DNA from: Pseudoalteromonas piscicida
GTDB taxonomy: Bacteria > Pseudomonadota > Gammaproteobacteria > Enterobacterales > Alteromonadaceae
DNA: 64,000 nucleotides
Direction: 5' to 3'
Assembly: GCF_002208135.1 (NCBI RefSeq)
Contig: NZ_CP021646.1
Coordinates: 851,501 to 915,500, forward strand
Shown piece by piece: positions 44,683 through 54,636 of the stretch (within the stretch, counting starts at the first letter, position 1; every line of letters begins with the position of its first letter). The notes below the pieces were generated by a model. The model was not told the origin of the DNA. It saw only the letters and a program-made list of their open reading frames with translations, and searched no databases. Made by a program: the position numbers and the translations under genes.

Positions 44683-45360
44683 TTAACTGCTACAGCCGCT
44701 ACCGCAACTTGAGCCGCTACTACAACTTGAGTTTGAAGAGCTTGAGGAAGCGCTGCTGTCGCCACTGTCCATTGACGTACAGCCAATGTGTCCGGCATAC
44801 GTTGTACCGCTGGAATCGCCTTTGGCAATGGGCTCTCGAAAGTCAGTTGCCGAGTAGTAATACCCATTTGGGATGTTAAGTAAGGCATCCAGTGCGAATA
44901 ATATAGGTAAAGCAGCCGGCCTGCGCGGAGATATTCCTTCGATGCTACAGCAGGCTCGCCATGTCTTACGCAGACTGAGTTGAGCCTTATTTTTCCCTTT
45001 CATTGCCTCAGATGGACAATGGTGTAAGAAACGGTCAAAGGCCTCGTAGCAAAAGGAATGATACTCTTGGGTATGTAAAATAAATTCATGCCACAGTGCA
45101 TCGACAACCCGAGAGGGCATAGCAAGAGGTTGATCCTCGAGCAATAAGTTCGCTTGGAAAAACTGCTTAAGGCCCAACTCAACTTGTGCCAGTTGCTCAT
45201 TGGTGAGCTTGGGATAATGGTGACTGAGTTTGGGTCTTAAATGCGTGAGGTCGTAATCGTGAATAAAAGTACGTCTACGCGCTGTTGTTTTTACTTTTTG
45301 ATACTGTAATACGCCAACAAAGGCCACAAACGCCGCAACAAGTATAAGAAATCCAGTCAT
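44683..45360 (-). CDS. membrane-anchored GRDP-like protein with Ser/Gly/Cys tail
   Basis: A 225-residue protein. Residues 1-18 form a membrane anchor. The central part resembles glycine-rich domain protein-like (GRDP) sequences: MPSRVVDALWHEFILHTQEY with the conserved WHEFI, then FDRFLHHCPSE. The last 30 residues are almost only Ser, Gly and Cys, with four Cys spaced by Ser/Gly, an unusual low-complexity tail that might coordinate metal or anchor the protein. Bacterial members are uncharacterised. Stop at 44683; the frame in this tail could also be an assembly-sensitive region. Confidence 0.6.
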   Translation of the reverse strand: MTGFLILVAAFVAFVGVLQYQKVKTTARRRTFIHDYDLTHLRPKLSHHYPKLTNEQLAQVELGLKQFFQANLLLEDQPLAMPSRVVDALWHEFILHTQEYHSFCYEAFDRFLHHCPSEAMKGKNKAQLSLRKTWRACCSIEGISPRRPAALPILFALDALLNIPNGYYYSATDFREPIAKGDSSGTTYAGHIGCTSMDSGDSSASSSSSNSSCSSGSSCGSGCSS

Positions 45361-45477
45361 GTTATTTCCCTATATTTTTGCGCCTTAGACTGACCGAATG
45401 TATAGAATGTGTCAATAACGGGAAATATTAGAAGCAAGATTTCTTGCCTCTAATTGATTGAAAGTCTCTTAAATAAC

Positions 45478-47244
45478 CTAAATACTCTGTTTGACGTATT
45501 CTCCGGGGGCGTCGTAAATCCCTGGTTGTTCATCACTTTGCGCGGCACGGGCTGGAACTTGCTCTGGGTTTATTTGATGTAACCACTGCGCCCAATGCGA
45601 CCACCATGACCCGCTTTCATGCTTTGCCGAGGCTAGCCACTCAGCGGGATTTTCTTGGTCTTGTCCATCAAACCAATAACCATATTTGTTTGCACTTGGC
45701 GGGTTGACGACTCCGGCAATATGACCAGACTCCCCAAGCACAAAGGTGAGCGGGCTGCTGAGCCTTTTGGCCCCCTCAAAAGTGCCTTGCCACAGCGCAA
45801 TATGATCGTCACGGGTAGAGAGAAAGTAGACCGGTTGCTTTACTTTACTGAGGTCAATTTTAGTGCCACGAATACTGACAGACTTATCTTCAATAAGCTG
45901 ATTATTGAGATATAAGTCTCGTAAAATAAAGTTGTGACAGGCCGCTGTTAGGTTCGTGCTATCACTATTCCAGTAGAGTAAATCTAAGTCGGCGGGCGCT
46001 TTGCCTTTGAGGTAGTTATTGACGAAGTAATTCCAATACAAGCTGTTTTCTCTCAGCATACTAAAAGAAGTACCGAGCAGGTGCCCCGACATCACGCCAT
46101 TTTGATGATTATACTGCTCCAGCGCGCTAATGGTGGGCTCATTGATAAATGCACCAAGTTCTCCTGGCTGCGAGAAATCTAAAATCGTGGTTAGCAAGGT
46201 TGCACTTTTTACTCTTTGTTTTATGCGCTTAGCAGCAATATAGGCCATACACGTAGTGAGTAGAGTACCGCCGATACAATAACCCACAGTATGGATTTGC
46301 GTTTCGCCTGTTTGCTTTTCAGTTTTCTCTAAAGCACATAACACACCGTCTACGACGTAGTCGTCAAACGCAATATTTGCCATGCTTGGATCTGGGTTTT
46401 TCCATGACATCATTAACACGGTATAGCCTTGTTCAATTGCCCATTTAACCAAGGAGTTATCTGCTCTCAAGTCCAAAATATAGTATTTATTAACAAATGG
46501 CGGCACGATAAGCAGGGGCGTCTTGTGTACTTGCTCCGTAGTCGGATGATATTGGATCAATTCAAACAAGTGGTTTTGGAATATCACTCTTCCGGGTGTA
46601 CAAGCTAGGTCTTCACCAAGTGTATACGCATTTTCATTGGTCATGCTGACTCGGAGCATTTCAGTACTTTTAGCTAAATCTTTTTTTAAGCGCGCCAGTC
46701 CATCGAATAGATTCTGCCCGTTACTTTCTAGCGTCAGCTTGAGTAATTCAGGATTGGTTGAAACAAAGTTGCTCGGTGACACTGAATTAACGAACTGTCT
46801 TGCAAAAAACGCTAATCGCTCTTTAAGTTTTGGGTCGAGACCAGGGGTATTTTCAATAGTGTTTTGTAGTGATTGTCCAAACCAAAGATAGCTTTGTTTT
46901 AGGTAGTTAAACCAAGGGTTCTCTTGCCAATCTGGGTCTATAAAGCGTTTGTCTCCACGCTCAGGGCTAACAATGTCTTCTTTCTCATCAGTCGTTTGTG
47001 GCATAAAACTGTTTTGAAAAATTGCAAACTGAGTTTGCCACCACGCATTTTGCTGCTTAATAAAGGTTTCTGGTTGCTGGTTGAGTGCACTGAGCCAGCT
47101 TTGTAAGTCGGCTTGGTTTTGCTCATTTAATGCATTTTGTAATGGATTCTCTTTACCAAAATTTGTCGCTGCGAGCTGCCACAATTCTTGGTTATATTGC
47201 CACCACGCAGTTAACCCTTGCTCAATATTTTCTTGAGTGCCCAT
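45478..47244 (-). CDS. phaC: class I poly(R)-hydroxyalkanoate synthase PhaC
   Basis: A 588-residue polymerase that builds polyhydroxyalkanoate from hydroxyacyl-CoA in cytoplasmic granules. The lipase-like box is GYCIGG with the catalytic Cys323; the acid is in STRDDHIALW and the catalytic His in GESGHIAGVVNPP. LIVPPFVNKYYILDLRADNS is the conserved start of the catalytic domain. The size and single-subunit form are those of class I enzymes, so short-chain (C3-C5) monomers are expected. It follows the phasin gene by 62 bp in the phaB-phasin-phaC unit. Confidence 0.95.
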   Translation of the reverse strand: MGTQENIEQGLTAWWQYNQELWQLAATNFGKENPLQNALNEQNQADLQSWLSALNQQPETFIKQQNAWWQTQFAIFQNSFMPQTTDEKEDIVSPERGDKRFIDPDWQENPWFNYLKQSYLWFGQSLQNTIENTPGLDPKLKERLAFFARQFVNSVSPSNFVSTNPELLKLTLESNGQNLFDGLARLKKDLAKSTEMLRVSMTNENAYTLGEDLACTPGRVIFQNHLFELIQYHPTTEQVHKTPLLIVPPFVNKYYILDLRADNSLVKWAIEQGYTVLMMSWKNPDPSMANIAFDDYVVDGVLCALEKTEKQTGETQIHTVGYCIGGTLLTTCMAYIAAKRIKQRVKSATLLTTILDFSQPGELGAFINEPTISALEQYNHQNGVMSGHLLGTSFSMLRENSLYWNYFVNNYLKGKAPADLDLLYWNSDSTNLTAACHNFILRDLYLNNQLIEDKSVSIRGTKIDLSKVKQPVYFLSTRDDHIALWQGTFEGAKRLSSPLTFVLGESGHIAGVVNPPSANKYGYWFDGQDQENPAEWLASAKHESGSWWSHWAQWLHQINPEQVPARAAQSDEQPGIYDAPGEYVKQSI

Positions 47245-47306
47245 ACAGGTAGATCCTTTGTGTTGTTTGAACGGGTAAGGCGACCTAAGTCGCCCAAAAT
47301 TGCAGG

Positions 47307-47654
47307 TTATTGCGCTTTCGCGGTTTTTAGGGTTTCTTTACCAAGAGACTCTAAGCTGTCTTTAAATTCTTGACCTAATTGAGAAAGCTTTTGACCATCT
47401 TGGATCATCTGTTGGCTTAATGCGTTTAACGCGTTCAACTGACTTGCGTTAAAATCCATCATAGATTTTGCATCTTTGATTTCAGTCGCTTGCTTTAGCT
47501 GCTCAATGGATGTTTTAGTGATCTGTTCAGCCGAGTGCAGCTGAATTTTAGATAGTGCTTCGATGTTTTTTGCTACGATTTGGTTAAACTGTACCGCTGG
47601 TGCAAAGAATTGCTCAGTTTGTTCGTTGAATGTTTTGAATAAATCGCTGTACAT
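47307..47654 (-). CDS. phaP: phasin family granule protein
   Basis: A 115-residue, mostly helical protein. The N-terminal MYSDLFKTFNEQTEQFFAPA and the following VAKNIEALSKIQLHSAEQ match the phasin_2 family. Phasins coat PHA granules, control their size and may stimulate the synthase. AAGGAAAAGACC precedes the ATG. It lies between phaB (116 bp upstream) and phaC (62 bp downstream), a standard PHA arrangement. Confidence 0.88.
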   Translation of the reverse strand: MYSDLFKTFNEQTEQFFAPAVQFNQIVAKNIEALSKIQLHSAEQITKTSIEQLKQATEIKDAKSMMDFNASQLNALNALSQQMIQDGQKLSQLGQEFKDSLESLGKETLKTAKAQ

Positions 47655-47770
47655 GGTCTTTTCCTTGTTATCGATTAAATTAACACAATGGATGATAGTG
47701 ATCAGTTAGCACCACCGAACATCAGGCACAGCTCGCTCCCTCGGTGGTATTTAACCTGAGGTTATTTAGG

Positions 47771-48520
47771 TTATTGCATATATAGGCCGCCATTGAGCGA
47801 CAGGGTTTCGCCAGTAATGTAACCGGCTTCTTTTGATGCTAAGTAAGCAACTGCGGCTGCAACTTCGTCAGGCGTGGCCAAACGCTGCATCGGTACTTGT
47901 GCTTTTATGCTATTTAATACGTCTTCACGCATGGCGCTTACCATAGGCGTTTCTGTGTAGCCTGGTGCTACTGCATTGACGGTGACACCGCTTCTCGCAC
48001 CTTCATAGGCCAGGGCCTTAGTAAAACCAATCATGCCTGCTTTTGCGGCGGAATAATTGGCCTGCCCAAACTGACCTTTTAGACCATTAACGCTGGAGAT
48101 ATTGACGATACGGCCTTGTTTATTCGCGCACATTGTAGCAAAAACAGGGTTGGTCATATTAAAGAGGGAGTTTAAATTGGTGTTGATCACCTCACTCCAT
48201 TGCGTGTGGGTCATTTTTTTAAACGCTGAATCGCGTGTGATCCCTGCGTTGTTTACGAGTAGATCTATATTCCCAAACTCTTGTAGTACCTGAGTCATCG
48301 CTGTGTGGCACTGCTCAGCGTTAGTCACATCCAAAAATAAAGGCTTTACTGCCGCTGGGTTTATTTGTAGCGTGTTAAGCCAGAGATCAAAGTCGGCCTC
48401 ATTACGCCTTTCGCTTGCTATCGCTACAACAAAAAAATCTTTTTTAATGAGTGTTTTCGTAATAGCAGAACCAATCCCACCAAAGGCACCAGTTACCACC
48501 GCAATTTGCTTGTTTTCCAT
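47771..48520 (-). CDS. phaB: NADPH-dependent acetoacetyl-CoA reductase PhaB
   Basis: A 249-residue short-chain dehydrogenase: cofactor loop TGAFGGIGSAI, NNAGITRD, catalytic Ser in VNISSVNG and YSAAK. The ends LASKEAGYITGETLSLNGG are those of PhaB/FabG-like enzymes, and the TRDSAFKKMTHTQW segment and operon position favour PhaB, which reduces acetoacetyl-CoA to (R)-3-hydroxybutyryl-CoA for PhaC. No phaA thiolase is seen in the window, so the preceding step must be encoded elsewhere. Confidence 0.9.
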   Translation of the reverse strand: MENKQIAVVTGAFGGIGSAITKTLIKKDFFVVAIASERRNEADFDLWLNTLQINPAAVKPLFLDVTNAEQCHTAMTQVLQEFGNIDLLVNNAGITRDSAFKKMTHTQWSEVINTNLNSLFNMTNPVFATMCANKQGRIVNISSVNGLKGQFGQANYSAAKAGMIGFTKALAYEGARSGVTVNAVAPGYTETPMVSAMREDVLNSIKAQVPMQRLATPDEVAAAVAYLASKEAGYITGETLSLNGGLYMQ

Positions 48521-48735
48521 AACGCTCCCGCGAAAAAAGAGGCTATACCAACATACTTCCTAGCCGAGTTAGCTTATCGAATATTTTTGCTGGTATTTAT
48601 GACAAATTGGTCGCGAGTTGATGTCAGTTTGAAGACAGCGGAAACCAAATTAGGAACGCACAACATAAATTTAATTAAGTTTTTTCCAGCTTTTCCGATA
48701 TGTATAACAATTAGTGTCTATCCCAAGGAGTGAAA

Positions 48736-49278
48736 ATGGATATTCAAATACATCAAGGTGGTTTATCACTGTTAAAGCAACAGGCTGAGTTGAAATCACA
48801 AGGCTCGGCTCAAGTTGCTTCCAACCAGTTAGAATTGCAATCCCAAAGCGATGTGGAGGAAAAGCAAGAAGTACCCGCGATGCTCTCCAAAGAGCTCGAT
48901 GATGAAGCCGCAGGTTATAAGGAAGATAACCCTGTATTTAAAGAGGATTATGAAAACTTAGAAAAGGCAATGGACCTTATTCAAGCGCAAATTCGTAAAC
49001 TCCAAGAAAGAATTAATAAGCTGATGCAATCCCAAGAGCAGCGCTTTTTAAAAGTCGAACAGCACCCAGACGCGACTAATGATGAGCAGCAAGCTTTAAT
49101 CGAACATGTAGGCAGTAAAAAGTACCGCGATCAAACAAAAGTGGATGAAGTGGAAGTACTTGAGGAACAACTCTCTGAATTCAAACAACAAGAAGCGGAG
49201 CTTCGCATTCAGATGTTAAAGATGATTTTGGTGGAGCGAGAAAGGTTGGAAGAGCTTAAACGTAAGGGAAAACGGTAG
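48736..49278 (+). CDS. coiled-coil hypothetical protein, paralogue A
   Basis: A 180-residue highly charged, helical protein without signal peptide. Residues about 60-110 and 135-175 are strongly coiled-coil (IQAQIRKLQERINKLMQ, EVEVLEEQLSEFKQQEAEL). It is a paralogue of the protein at 54637-55155: both start M(D/E)IQ, share KxDNPxFKxxYExLE, IRxLQxxI, GxKxYR and a final QMxxM segment. I place the start at ATG 48736, five bases after AAGGAG; a GTG at 48730 lies inside that site. The family is not recognised. Divergent from phaB. Confidence 0.75.
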   Translation: MDIQIHQGGLSLLKQQAELKSQGSAQVASNQLELQSQSDVEEKQEVPAMLSKELDDEAAGYKEDNPVFKEDYENLEKAMDLIQAQIRKLQERINKLMQSQEQRFLKVEQHPDATNDEQQALIEHVGSKKYRDQTKVDEVEVLEEQLSEFKQQEAELRIQMLKMILVERERLEELKRKGKR

Positions 49279-49387
49279 AGATCAGATGAATATCATAAAG
49301 GGATTGAGAGTAATTTACGTGCTCGAAAGGCGTCAGCGAGTGTAACGCCAGATGGTAAACCCCCTATCTTTTTGTTGCGTACAGTAG

Positions 49388-50905
49388 CTACTTTGGTGTG
49401 CGCTTTATTCTTTTCTTTAAGTTAGTCAGAGTAAGCTGCTCAACAATGCTATCTAAAAAATGAGCTTGATCTGCCGTAATGTTGAAGGGTAATGCTTTAA
49501 ACCTAAACTCGTCACTAAATCCCTGTTGAATAGCCTGTTTGAAATAGTCCTTAGCCTTGTCATTTTGCTGATGGTAAAGGCTTATGAGGCCGAGGCTAAA
49601 TACCAATTCAGGGTCATGGTTGCCGGCCTTTATCTGGTTGGCAATATCATTGCTATATTTACTTATTGATTGATGCTTAGCAGTGAGGAGTGACAAGTAT
49701 AATTGACTGAATAATGTATATTTACCGTGCTTTTCAACAGTTAGCGCTAAGACATCGGTCGCTTTATCATGATGATTGTTACTTAGATAAGAAAGGGCTG
49801 TGAACCAGTTTAATGTCTGAGCATTTGGTGCGATTTTGGCTAATAAGTTAAGGTGTTGGATGGCTTTTTTATGCTGTGTTTGTTGCTGCAAAAACTGCAC
49901 GTGTTCTAGTTGTAGCCAAGGAGATCCCTTTACTTCAGGGCTGGCGTTGACAAGTACCTTGCTAAACCAGTTGGCCATATACATTTTGCGCAGGCAGTGG
50001 AGGTAGCTAGCAACTACCTTGGGCTCGGTGGGAGAAGCCTCATAAGCTTGGCGTGCTAGTGGGTATGCATCAATGGTATTGCCTTGCAAGAGATAGGTCT
50101 CGGCCAGATGTGACTTTAACAAAGGCCAATTAGGCGTATTTGCTATGGTGTCATTTAGAATCTCTTGCGCTTGTTGGTAACGCCCTTGAAGAGTATGGAC
50201 TTGAGCCAAAAGTAGTTTTGCCGATGGACTATCGGGTGTTAAGTTCAGCGCCTTTTCTGTATTGTTCCGGCTTTTCGTCAGTGCGTCTGCAACCTGATTA
50301 TATAAGTTATAGTCGTTCAATAATGCTCGACTCAATCCCTTATAACTTTCATCTACATCTTGTGATGTAGTGATGCTTTGCTGATACAGCGCTATTGCCC
50401 GTAAATTATCTTCTAAGGTTTGTTGGGTAAAGTGTTGCTGGGCGATGCTCAATGTTGTATCCGAGCTTGTTGAAGAAAATGGTGAGGTAAAAGGGGAGTG
50501 ATATATACCGATTATACACGCCAGAGCTAGGCCGATACTTCCGCAGACTAGAGTGGTAAATCGCTTTACTGCTAGCGCTTGCGGTTCATGATTTATCTTA
50601 TTAACGGTTGCGCTAAAGCGGTATCCGAAGCTGCGTTCAGACACGATATACTCTGGTTTATTGGCATCATCTTCAAGGAGCTTTCGTAGCCTTGCTATTT
50701 GTTTTTTAATCGCATCATGAGTCACGACTCGACCAAGCCAAACTTGTTGTTCTAATTGCTGGTGGCTCACAAGGTGAGGTGCATGTTCAATCAGGTTCAG
50801 CAACAATCTATGCGCGAGCGGTGTCAGTACATGAGATATATCGCGATGACTGATGGTGCGAGTAGATACATCAAAGTCCCATTTTTGGTTCAACTGATAC
50901 TGCAA
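49388..50905 (-). CDS. CadC/ToxR-like membrane transcriptional regulator with TPRs
   Basis: A 505-residue regulator. Residues 1-100 are an OmpR-type winged helix (ISHVLTPLAHRLLLNLIEHA, then GRVVTHDAIKKQIARLRKLL and PEYIVSERSFGYRF). Residues about 122-143 are a single transmembrane helix, and residues 150-490 are a periplasmic TPR region (NDTIANTPNWPLLKSHLAETY). This is the layout of the CadC/ToxR class, in which the periplasmic part senses a signal. The start is ATG 50905. It is divergent from the serine hydrolase gene 138 bp away, which is its likely target. Confidence 0.88.
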   Translation of the reverse strand: MQYQLNQKWDFDVSTRTISHRDISHVLTPLAHRLLLNLIEHAPHLVSHQQLEQQVWLGRVVTHDAIKKQIARLRKLLEDDANKPEYIVSERSFGYRFSATVNKINHEPQALAVKRFTTLVCGSIGLALACIIGIYHSPFTSPFSSTSSDTTLSIAQQHFTQQTLEDNLRAIALYQQSITTSQDVDESYKGLSRALLNDYNLYNQVADALTKSRNNTEKALNLTPDSPSAKLLLAQVHTLQGRYQQAQEILNDTIANTPNWPLLKSHLAETYLLQGNTIDAYPLARQAYEASPTEPKVVASYLHCLRKMYMANWFSKVLVNASPEVKGSPWLQLEHVQFLQQQTQHKKAIQHLNLLAKIAPNAQTLNWFTALSYLSNNHHDKATDVLALTVEKHGKYTLFSQLYLSLLTAKHQSISKYSNDIANQIKAGNHDPELVFSLGLISLYHQQNDKAKDYFKQAIQQGFSDEFRFKALPFNITADQAHFLDSIVEQLTLTNLKKRIKRTPK

Positions 50906-51043
50906 GTCATCAATCCCGTATTTGTTATTTTATTGATTTAAATGCTTTTAATTGTTCTGTCACGCAATGTCACCAAAGCACACTGGCAAGCCAACATTAA
51001 ATACGTAGAGTAAGGCTCGTCATAACAATAAACAAGGATTTAC

Positions 51044-52471
51044 ATGAAAGCATTACCCCATTTACTGTTATTTTTGTGTTTTTTCTCCATACCGACTCAA
51101 GCAGCGACTCAACTGCAAAAACAACTAGAGGACTATATCGCGCAGTATCACCAAATTAAAGAGTTTGATGGTGCCGCTTTGGTTGCTCGAGGATCTGAGG
51201 TGTTACTGCAACAAGGTTATGGACTTGCCAATGTAGAGTGGCAAATAGCCAATCAACCCAACACTAAATATAAGCTAGCATCAGTGACCAAGCAGTTTAC
51301 GGCACTTTTGGTATTACAACAGATTGAGAAAGGAAAGATTGAGCTTGATGCTAACATTTCCAGCTATTTACCCACATACCGAAAGGATACGGGAGACCAA
51401 ATTACCATAAGGCAATTACTTAATCACACGTCAGGCCTACCTGATGTGTTTAGATACCCTGAATTTCGCCAAGTGCAAAGTCACAACCCTTATAACCGCG
51501 ATGAGTTTATCGACCATTTCTGCTCAGGAGACTTGTTGTTTGAGCCGGGCTCTGCGTTTCGTTACAGCAATGCCGGTTACACTATACTTGGACGTATCCT
51601 TGAGCTTGTGAGTGGAAAAAGTTACTGGCAACTACTTGAAAAGCAGATATTAGTACCGCTAGATATGAAAGGAACTGGATTTGCCGATCATAAGCAGGTA
51701 ATTAAAGGCCTAGCGAATGGTTACGATACCACGTTGAAGGGGTTCAAACATGCCGATTTTATTGACATGACAGTGCCTTTTTCCGCTGGGGCAATGTATT
51801 CAACGGTGCAAGATATGTATAAGTGGGACCGTGCATTATACACAGATAAACTATTAACGCCTGAGACCAAGAGATTGTTATTTACCCCCTCTAAACATAG
51901 AAATTACGGGTTTGGCTGGGAAGTCACCGACAAAGGAGATGCCAGTCAAATTAAAACACTGGTTCACCATGCTGGTGGAATCCCAGGGTTTGGGGCTAAG
52001 ATTGCAAGAGTATTGGAGGACAAAACGGTTATTATTTTACTGGATAATACAGGTGGCGCACCATTGACACAGATGGTTGATGGCATACTCGAAATCCTTG
52101 CGGGTAGGGCTGTAGCAGCGCCCAAGTTAAGCCCATATCGGCTGCTTTTTACAACAATTTTATCTGACGGCGTTGAAGTTGCGATTAAGAATTATCAGCA
52201 ACAGGTTCGCGAAGGGAAGGGGCTGAGTGAGCGCCAACTAAATCGCTTTGGGTATCAATTATTGGAAGTCGGTTATTACGACGCCGCAATTGAATTTTTC
52301 AAATTGAATGTTACGGCACACCCAAAAAGCGTGAATACCTATGATAGTCTTGCCGAGGCGTATCTTGTTAAAGGAGATAAAACCAATGCACGTGTTACTT
52401 ATCGGCAGTTATTGCAATTAGATAGTAACCATGAGGCGGCTAAGAGGTTTGTAGAATCAACCTTGAAGTGA
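51044..52471 (+). CDS. secreted serine hydrolase (beta-lactamase family) with TPR tail
   Basis: A 475-residue exported protein, signal ending TQA at residue 20. The catalytic domain has SVTK (Ser80-Lys83), a YSN motif in FRYSNAGYT and HHAGG, the three sites of class C beta-lactamase/DD-peptidase-like hydrolases. Residues about 390-475 are TPR-like (GYYDAAIEFFKLNVTAHPKS, then NTYDSLAEAYLVKGDKTNA). Members act on peptides, esters or cell-wall material. AAGGA lies about eight bases before the ATG. Probably regulated by the divergent CadC-like protein. Confidence 0.88.
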   Translation: MKALPHLLLFLCFFSIPTQAATQLQKQLEDYIAQYHQIKEFDGAALVARGSEVLLQQGYGLANVEWQIANQPNTKYKLASVTKQFTALLVLQQIEKGKIELDANISSYLPTYRKDTGDQITIRQLLNHTSGLPDVFRYPEFRQVQSHNPYNRDEFIDHFCSGDLLFEPGSAFRYSNAGYTILGRILELVSGKSYWQLLEKQILVPLDMKGTGFADHKQVIKGLANGYDTTLKGFKHADFIDMTVPFSAGAMYSTVQDMYKWDRALYTDKLLTPETKRLLFTPSKHRNYGFGWEVTDKGDASQIKTLVHHAGGIPGFGAKIARVLEDKTVIILLDNTGGAPLTQMVDGILEILAGRAVAAPKLSPYRLLFTTILSDGVEVAIKNYQQQVREGKGLSERQLNRFGYQLLEVGYYDAAIEFFKLNVTAHPKSVNTYDSLAEAYLVKGDKTNARVTYRQLLQLDSNHEAAKRFVESTLK

Positions 52472-52593
52472 GCGCTGCAATCAACTTGTGCTATGTCTGT
52501 TACCGAGCATAGTTTTCTGATGTTAGCGTGCGTTAATTATATAGCGCCTAGCCGTTACCTAAGCCTAAGCGCTATTAGTTTCGTCGGGTTATC

Positions 52594-54222
52594 TTAGAGC
52601 GTAAACTTGTCGACTTGTGATTTTAAGTCGTGGGCAAGTTTACTCATTTCATTACACGCCGTCGCGGTTTGGTTGGCACCTTCGGTCATTTCAACGGCCG
52701 AGTAATTGATAGTCTCGATATTTTTGTTCAGCTCCTCTGAAACCACAGATTGCTGATGACAAGCTGACGCGATCTGTGTACTCATTGCGGCGATGCTATC
52801 AATTTGAGATTCAATTTGATGGATCATATTGCCAGCGACTTCTGATTGCTCAACACAAAGTGCAATACCTTGTTCACAGCTCTTGGTTGCCACGCCGGTT
52901 TCCTTCGACTTGGTTTGTAGGTCGTTGACGATTTCAACAATTTGCGTGGTTGAATCTTGGGTGCGCTGGGCCAGTGAGCGAACTTCATCCGCAACAACGG
53001 CAAAACCACGGCCTTGCGCACCTGCTCGAGCGGCTTCAATTGCGGCATTTAATGCCAATAGATTCGTTTGCTCCGCGATTTCTCTAATTACGTCAACAAC
53101 GACATTAATGTTGTGTGAGTTTTTCTCGAGATTATTGGCAAGCTCACCTGCAGCTGTGACTGTTTGTGCAACGTCTGAAATATGATTAATATTTGATTTA
53201 AGTGCGTCGCTGCCTTCTCTGGCTTTTTCACTTGCCTGATTTGCTGACTCAGCGCCCATTTCTGTACTTTTAGCCACTTCACTAATTGCCGCTTGCATTT
53301 GTGTCATCGCGGATGCGACGGATTGCAGCTCATTTTGTTGTACATTCATACCTTGGGCATTTTGATAAGAAATGGCATTTACTTCTTCTACTGCTGCAGT
53401 TAATTGAATGGCAGAGTCATTGATCATGGTGATTAAGGCGTGTAACTGTGAACGCATTTTTTCTAAAGATTGGGTCAATAAACCGAGTTCGTTCTTACCT
53501 GTATCTTCAAGTATAATCGCGTGATTTAGCTCACCACGGGCGATTTTACTCGCAAGATCCACCGATAAAGCAAGTGGTGTCTTAATCGCTTTACTCAACA
53601 GCATACAAATAATGACTATGGTTATTACAACGAGTAATCCAGAAATCGCTAAAGTAAATAGGGTGCTATTCACTGCTGATATAGCCGAGCGTTCCGATTT
53701 TTCAACACTACTATCATTTAACGCTTCCAGCTCACTAAGCTCAGACATCGCGTCGGCAAACAGTGGATAGCTATCCAAAATGATCCGATTCGCTTCTTTT
53801 GCATTGCCGCTTAGGATCAGGTTTTCATAATGGTAAGTCGCATTGACGTATCGCTGCCAAGCGGTAATAAAAGCATTGAACAATGCCTTTTCTTCTTTGC
53901 TGACCGGTAATGCCTGATACGCGACTATTTTGTCATTTAATGACTTTTTCAGATCTCTTAAAATAGCTAACCAGTTTTGTACCTCTGAGTCTTCAGGGTT
54001 TAACGCAGTACTAAACTCATCTTTACGTATCGTTGTTAAGTCAATTTTAATGTCTTTAATGGTTTCCATCGATGGAATGCTGGTTCTGACGATGTCGTTC
54101 AGATTGGCGTTTACTTCTTTCATTCCTTGGTAGCTCATCAAGCCAACTCCAATGAAAATGACAAAGAGTAAGGTGAAACTTAACGTTATTTGGTTAGAAA
54201 TAGATAGTTTTTTTAACTGCAT
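52594..54222 (-). CDS. methyl-accepting chemotaxis protein
   Basis: A 542-residue receptor with two transmembrane helices (about 12-32 and 185-208) flanking a four-helix-bundle sensor domain (4HB_MCP type, from [20 protein letters not shown]). A HAMP region follows ([19 protein letters not shown]). The signalling tip [20 protein letters not shown] and the [10 protein letters not shown] hairpin are canonical. There is no C-terminal CheR-binding pentapeptide. It reports an unknown ligand to CheA/CheW at the inner membrane. Confidence 0.93.
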   Translation of the reverse strand: MQLKKLSISNQITLSFTLLFVIFIGVGLMSYQGMKEVNANLNDIVRTSIPSMETIKDIKIDLTTIRKDEFSTALNPEDSEVQNWLAILRDLKKSLNDKIVAYQALPVSKEEKALFNAFITAWQRYVNATYHYENLILSGNAKEANRIILDSYPLFADAMSELSELEALNDSSVEKSERSAISAVNSTLFTLAISGLLVVITIVIICMLLSKAIKTPLALSVDLASKIARGELNHAIILEDTGKNELGLLTQSLEKMRSQLHALITMINDSAIQLTAAVEEVNAISYQNAQGMNVQQNELQSVASAMTQMQAAISEVAKSTEMGAESANQASEKAREGSDALKSNINHISDVAQTVTAAGELANNLEKNSHNINVVVDVIREIAEQTNLLALNAAIEAARAGAQGRGFAVVADEVRSLAQRTQDSTTQIVEIVNDLQTKSKETGVATKSCEQGIALCVEQSEVAGNMIHQIESQIDSIAAMSTQIASACHQQSVVSEELNKNIETINYSAVEMTEGANQTATACNEMSKLAHDLKSQVDKFTL

Positions 54223-54636
54223 TATTGAAGCTCAATGAATCCATGGATGATGATTGATATTTAAAGGGGCGGTATTGTATTTGAAAAGCAGGTGATATTA
54301 ATAATTAAATATTTTTTGCCAATGTTTGCAGTTTGTATTATTTGTTGATTATATTTTGTGTTTTATATTTGTGATTTTTTCTCTGAAAGGTAGTGTGGTT
54401 TTTTATCCTCTTTTTGTGGTTTTATTTTCTAAAAAATGTCCGGTTTTTAACTTTGCCATACCACCTGGTTTTTTGTTTAAAATCTTTATGTTATGGAGAT
54501 TTATAGATAGCTTTGAACGACGAACTTGGGATATGGAGCCTAGGTGAATTAAAATTCACCTAAATTTTAGTTGTAGAAATTTGCATAATATTGATTTAGT
54601 TAATTCGTTATAAAGTTATAGACGCGCTAGGACTAT
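54223..54636. other. T-rich intergenic region
   Basis: 414 bp between the MCP and coiled-coil paralogue B genes. A 73-codon plus-strand frame (54326-54547) starts only with TTG, has no good ribosome-binding site and is made of low-complexity hydrophobic residues, so I do not call it. A perfect hairpin occurs at 54541-54562. Confidence 0.5.
54541..54562. terminator. perfect AT-rich inverted repeat
   Basis: TAGGTGAATT, AA, AATTCACCTA: ten-base-pair palindrome 75 bp past the stop codon of the minus-strand coiled-coil gene. It lacks a T-tract on the minus strand, so a terminator role is only possible. Confidence 0.4.

Noticed and set aside
54326..54547. 73-codon hydrophobic plus-strand frame
   Set aside because: It starts only at TTG, has no ribosome-binding site, and consists of low-complexity T-rich DNA.
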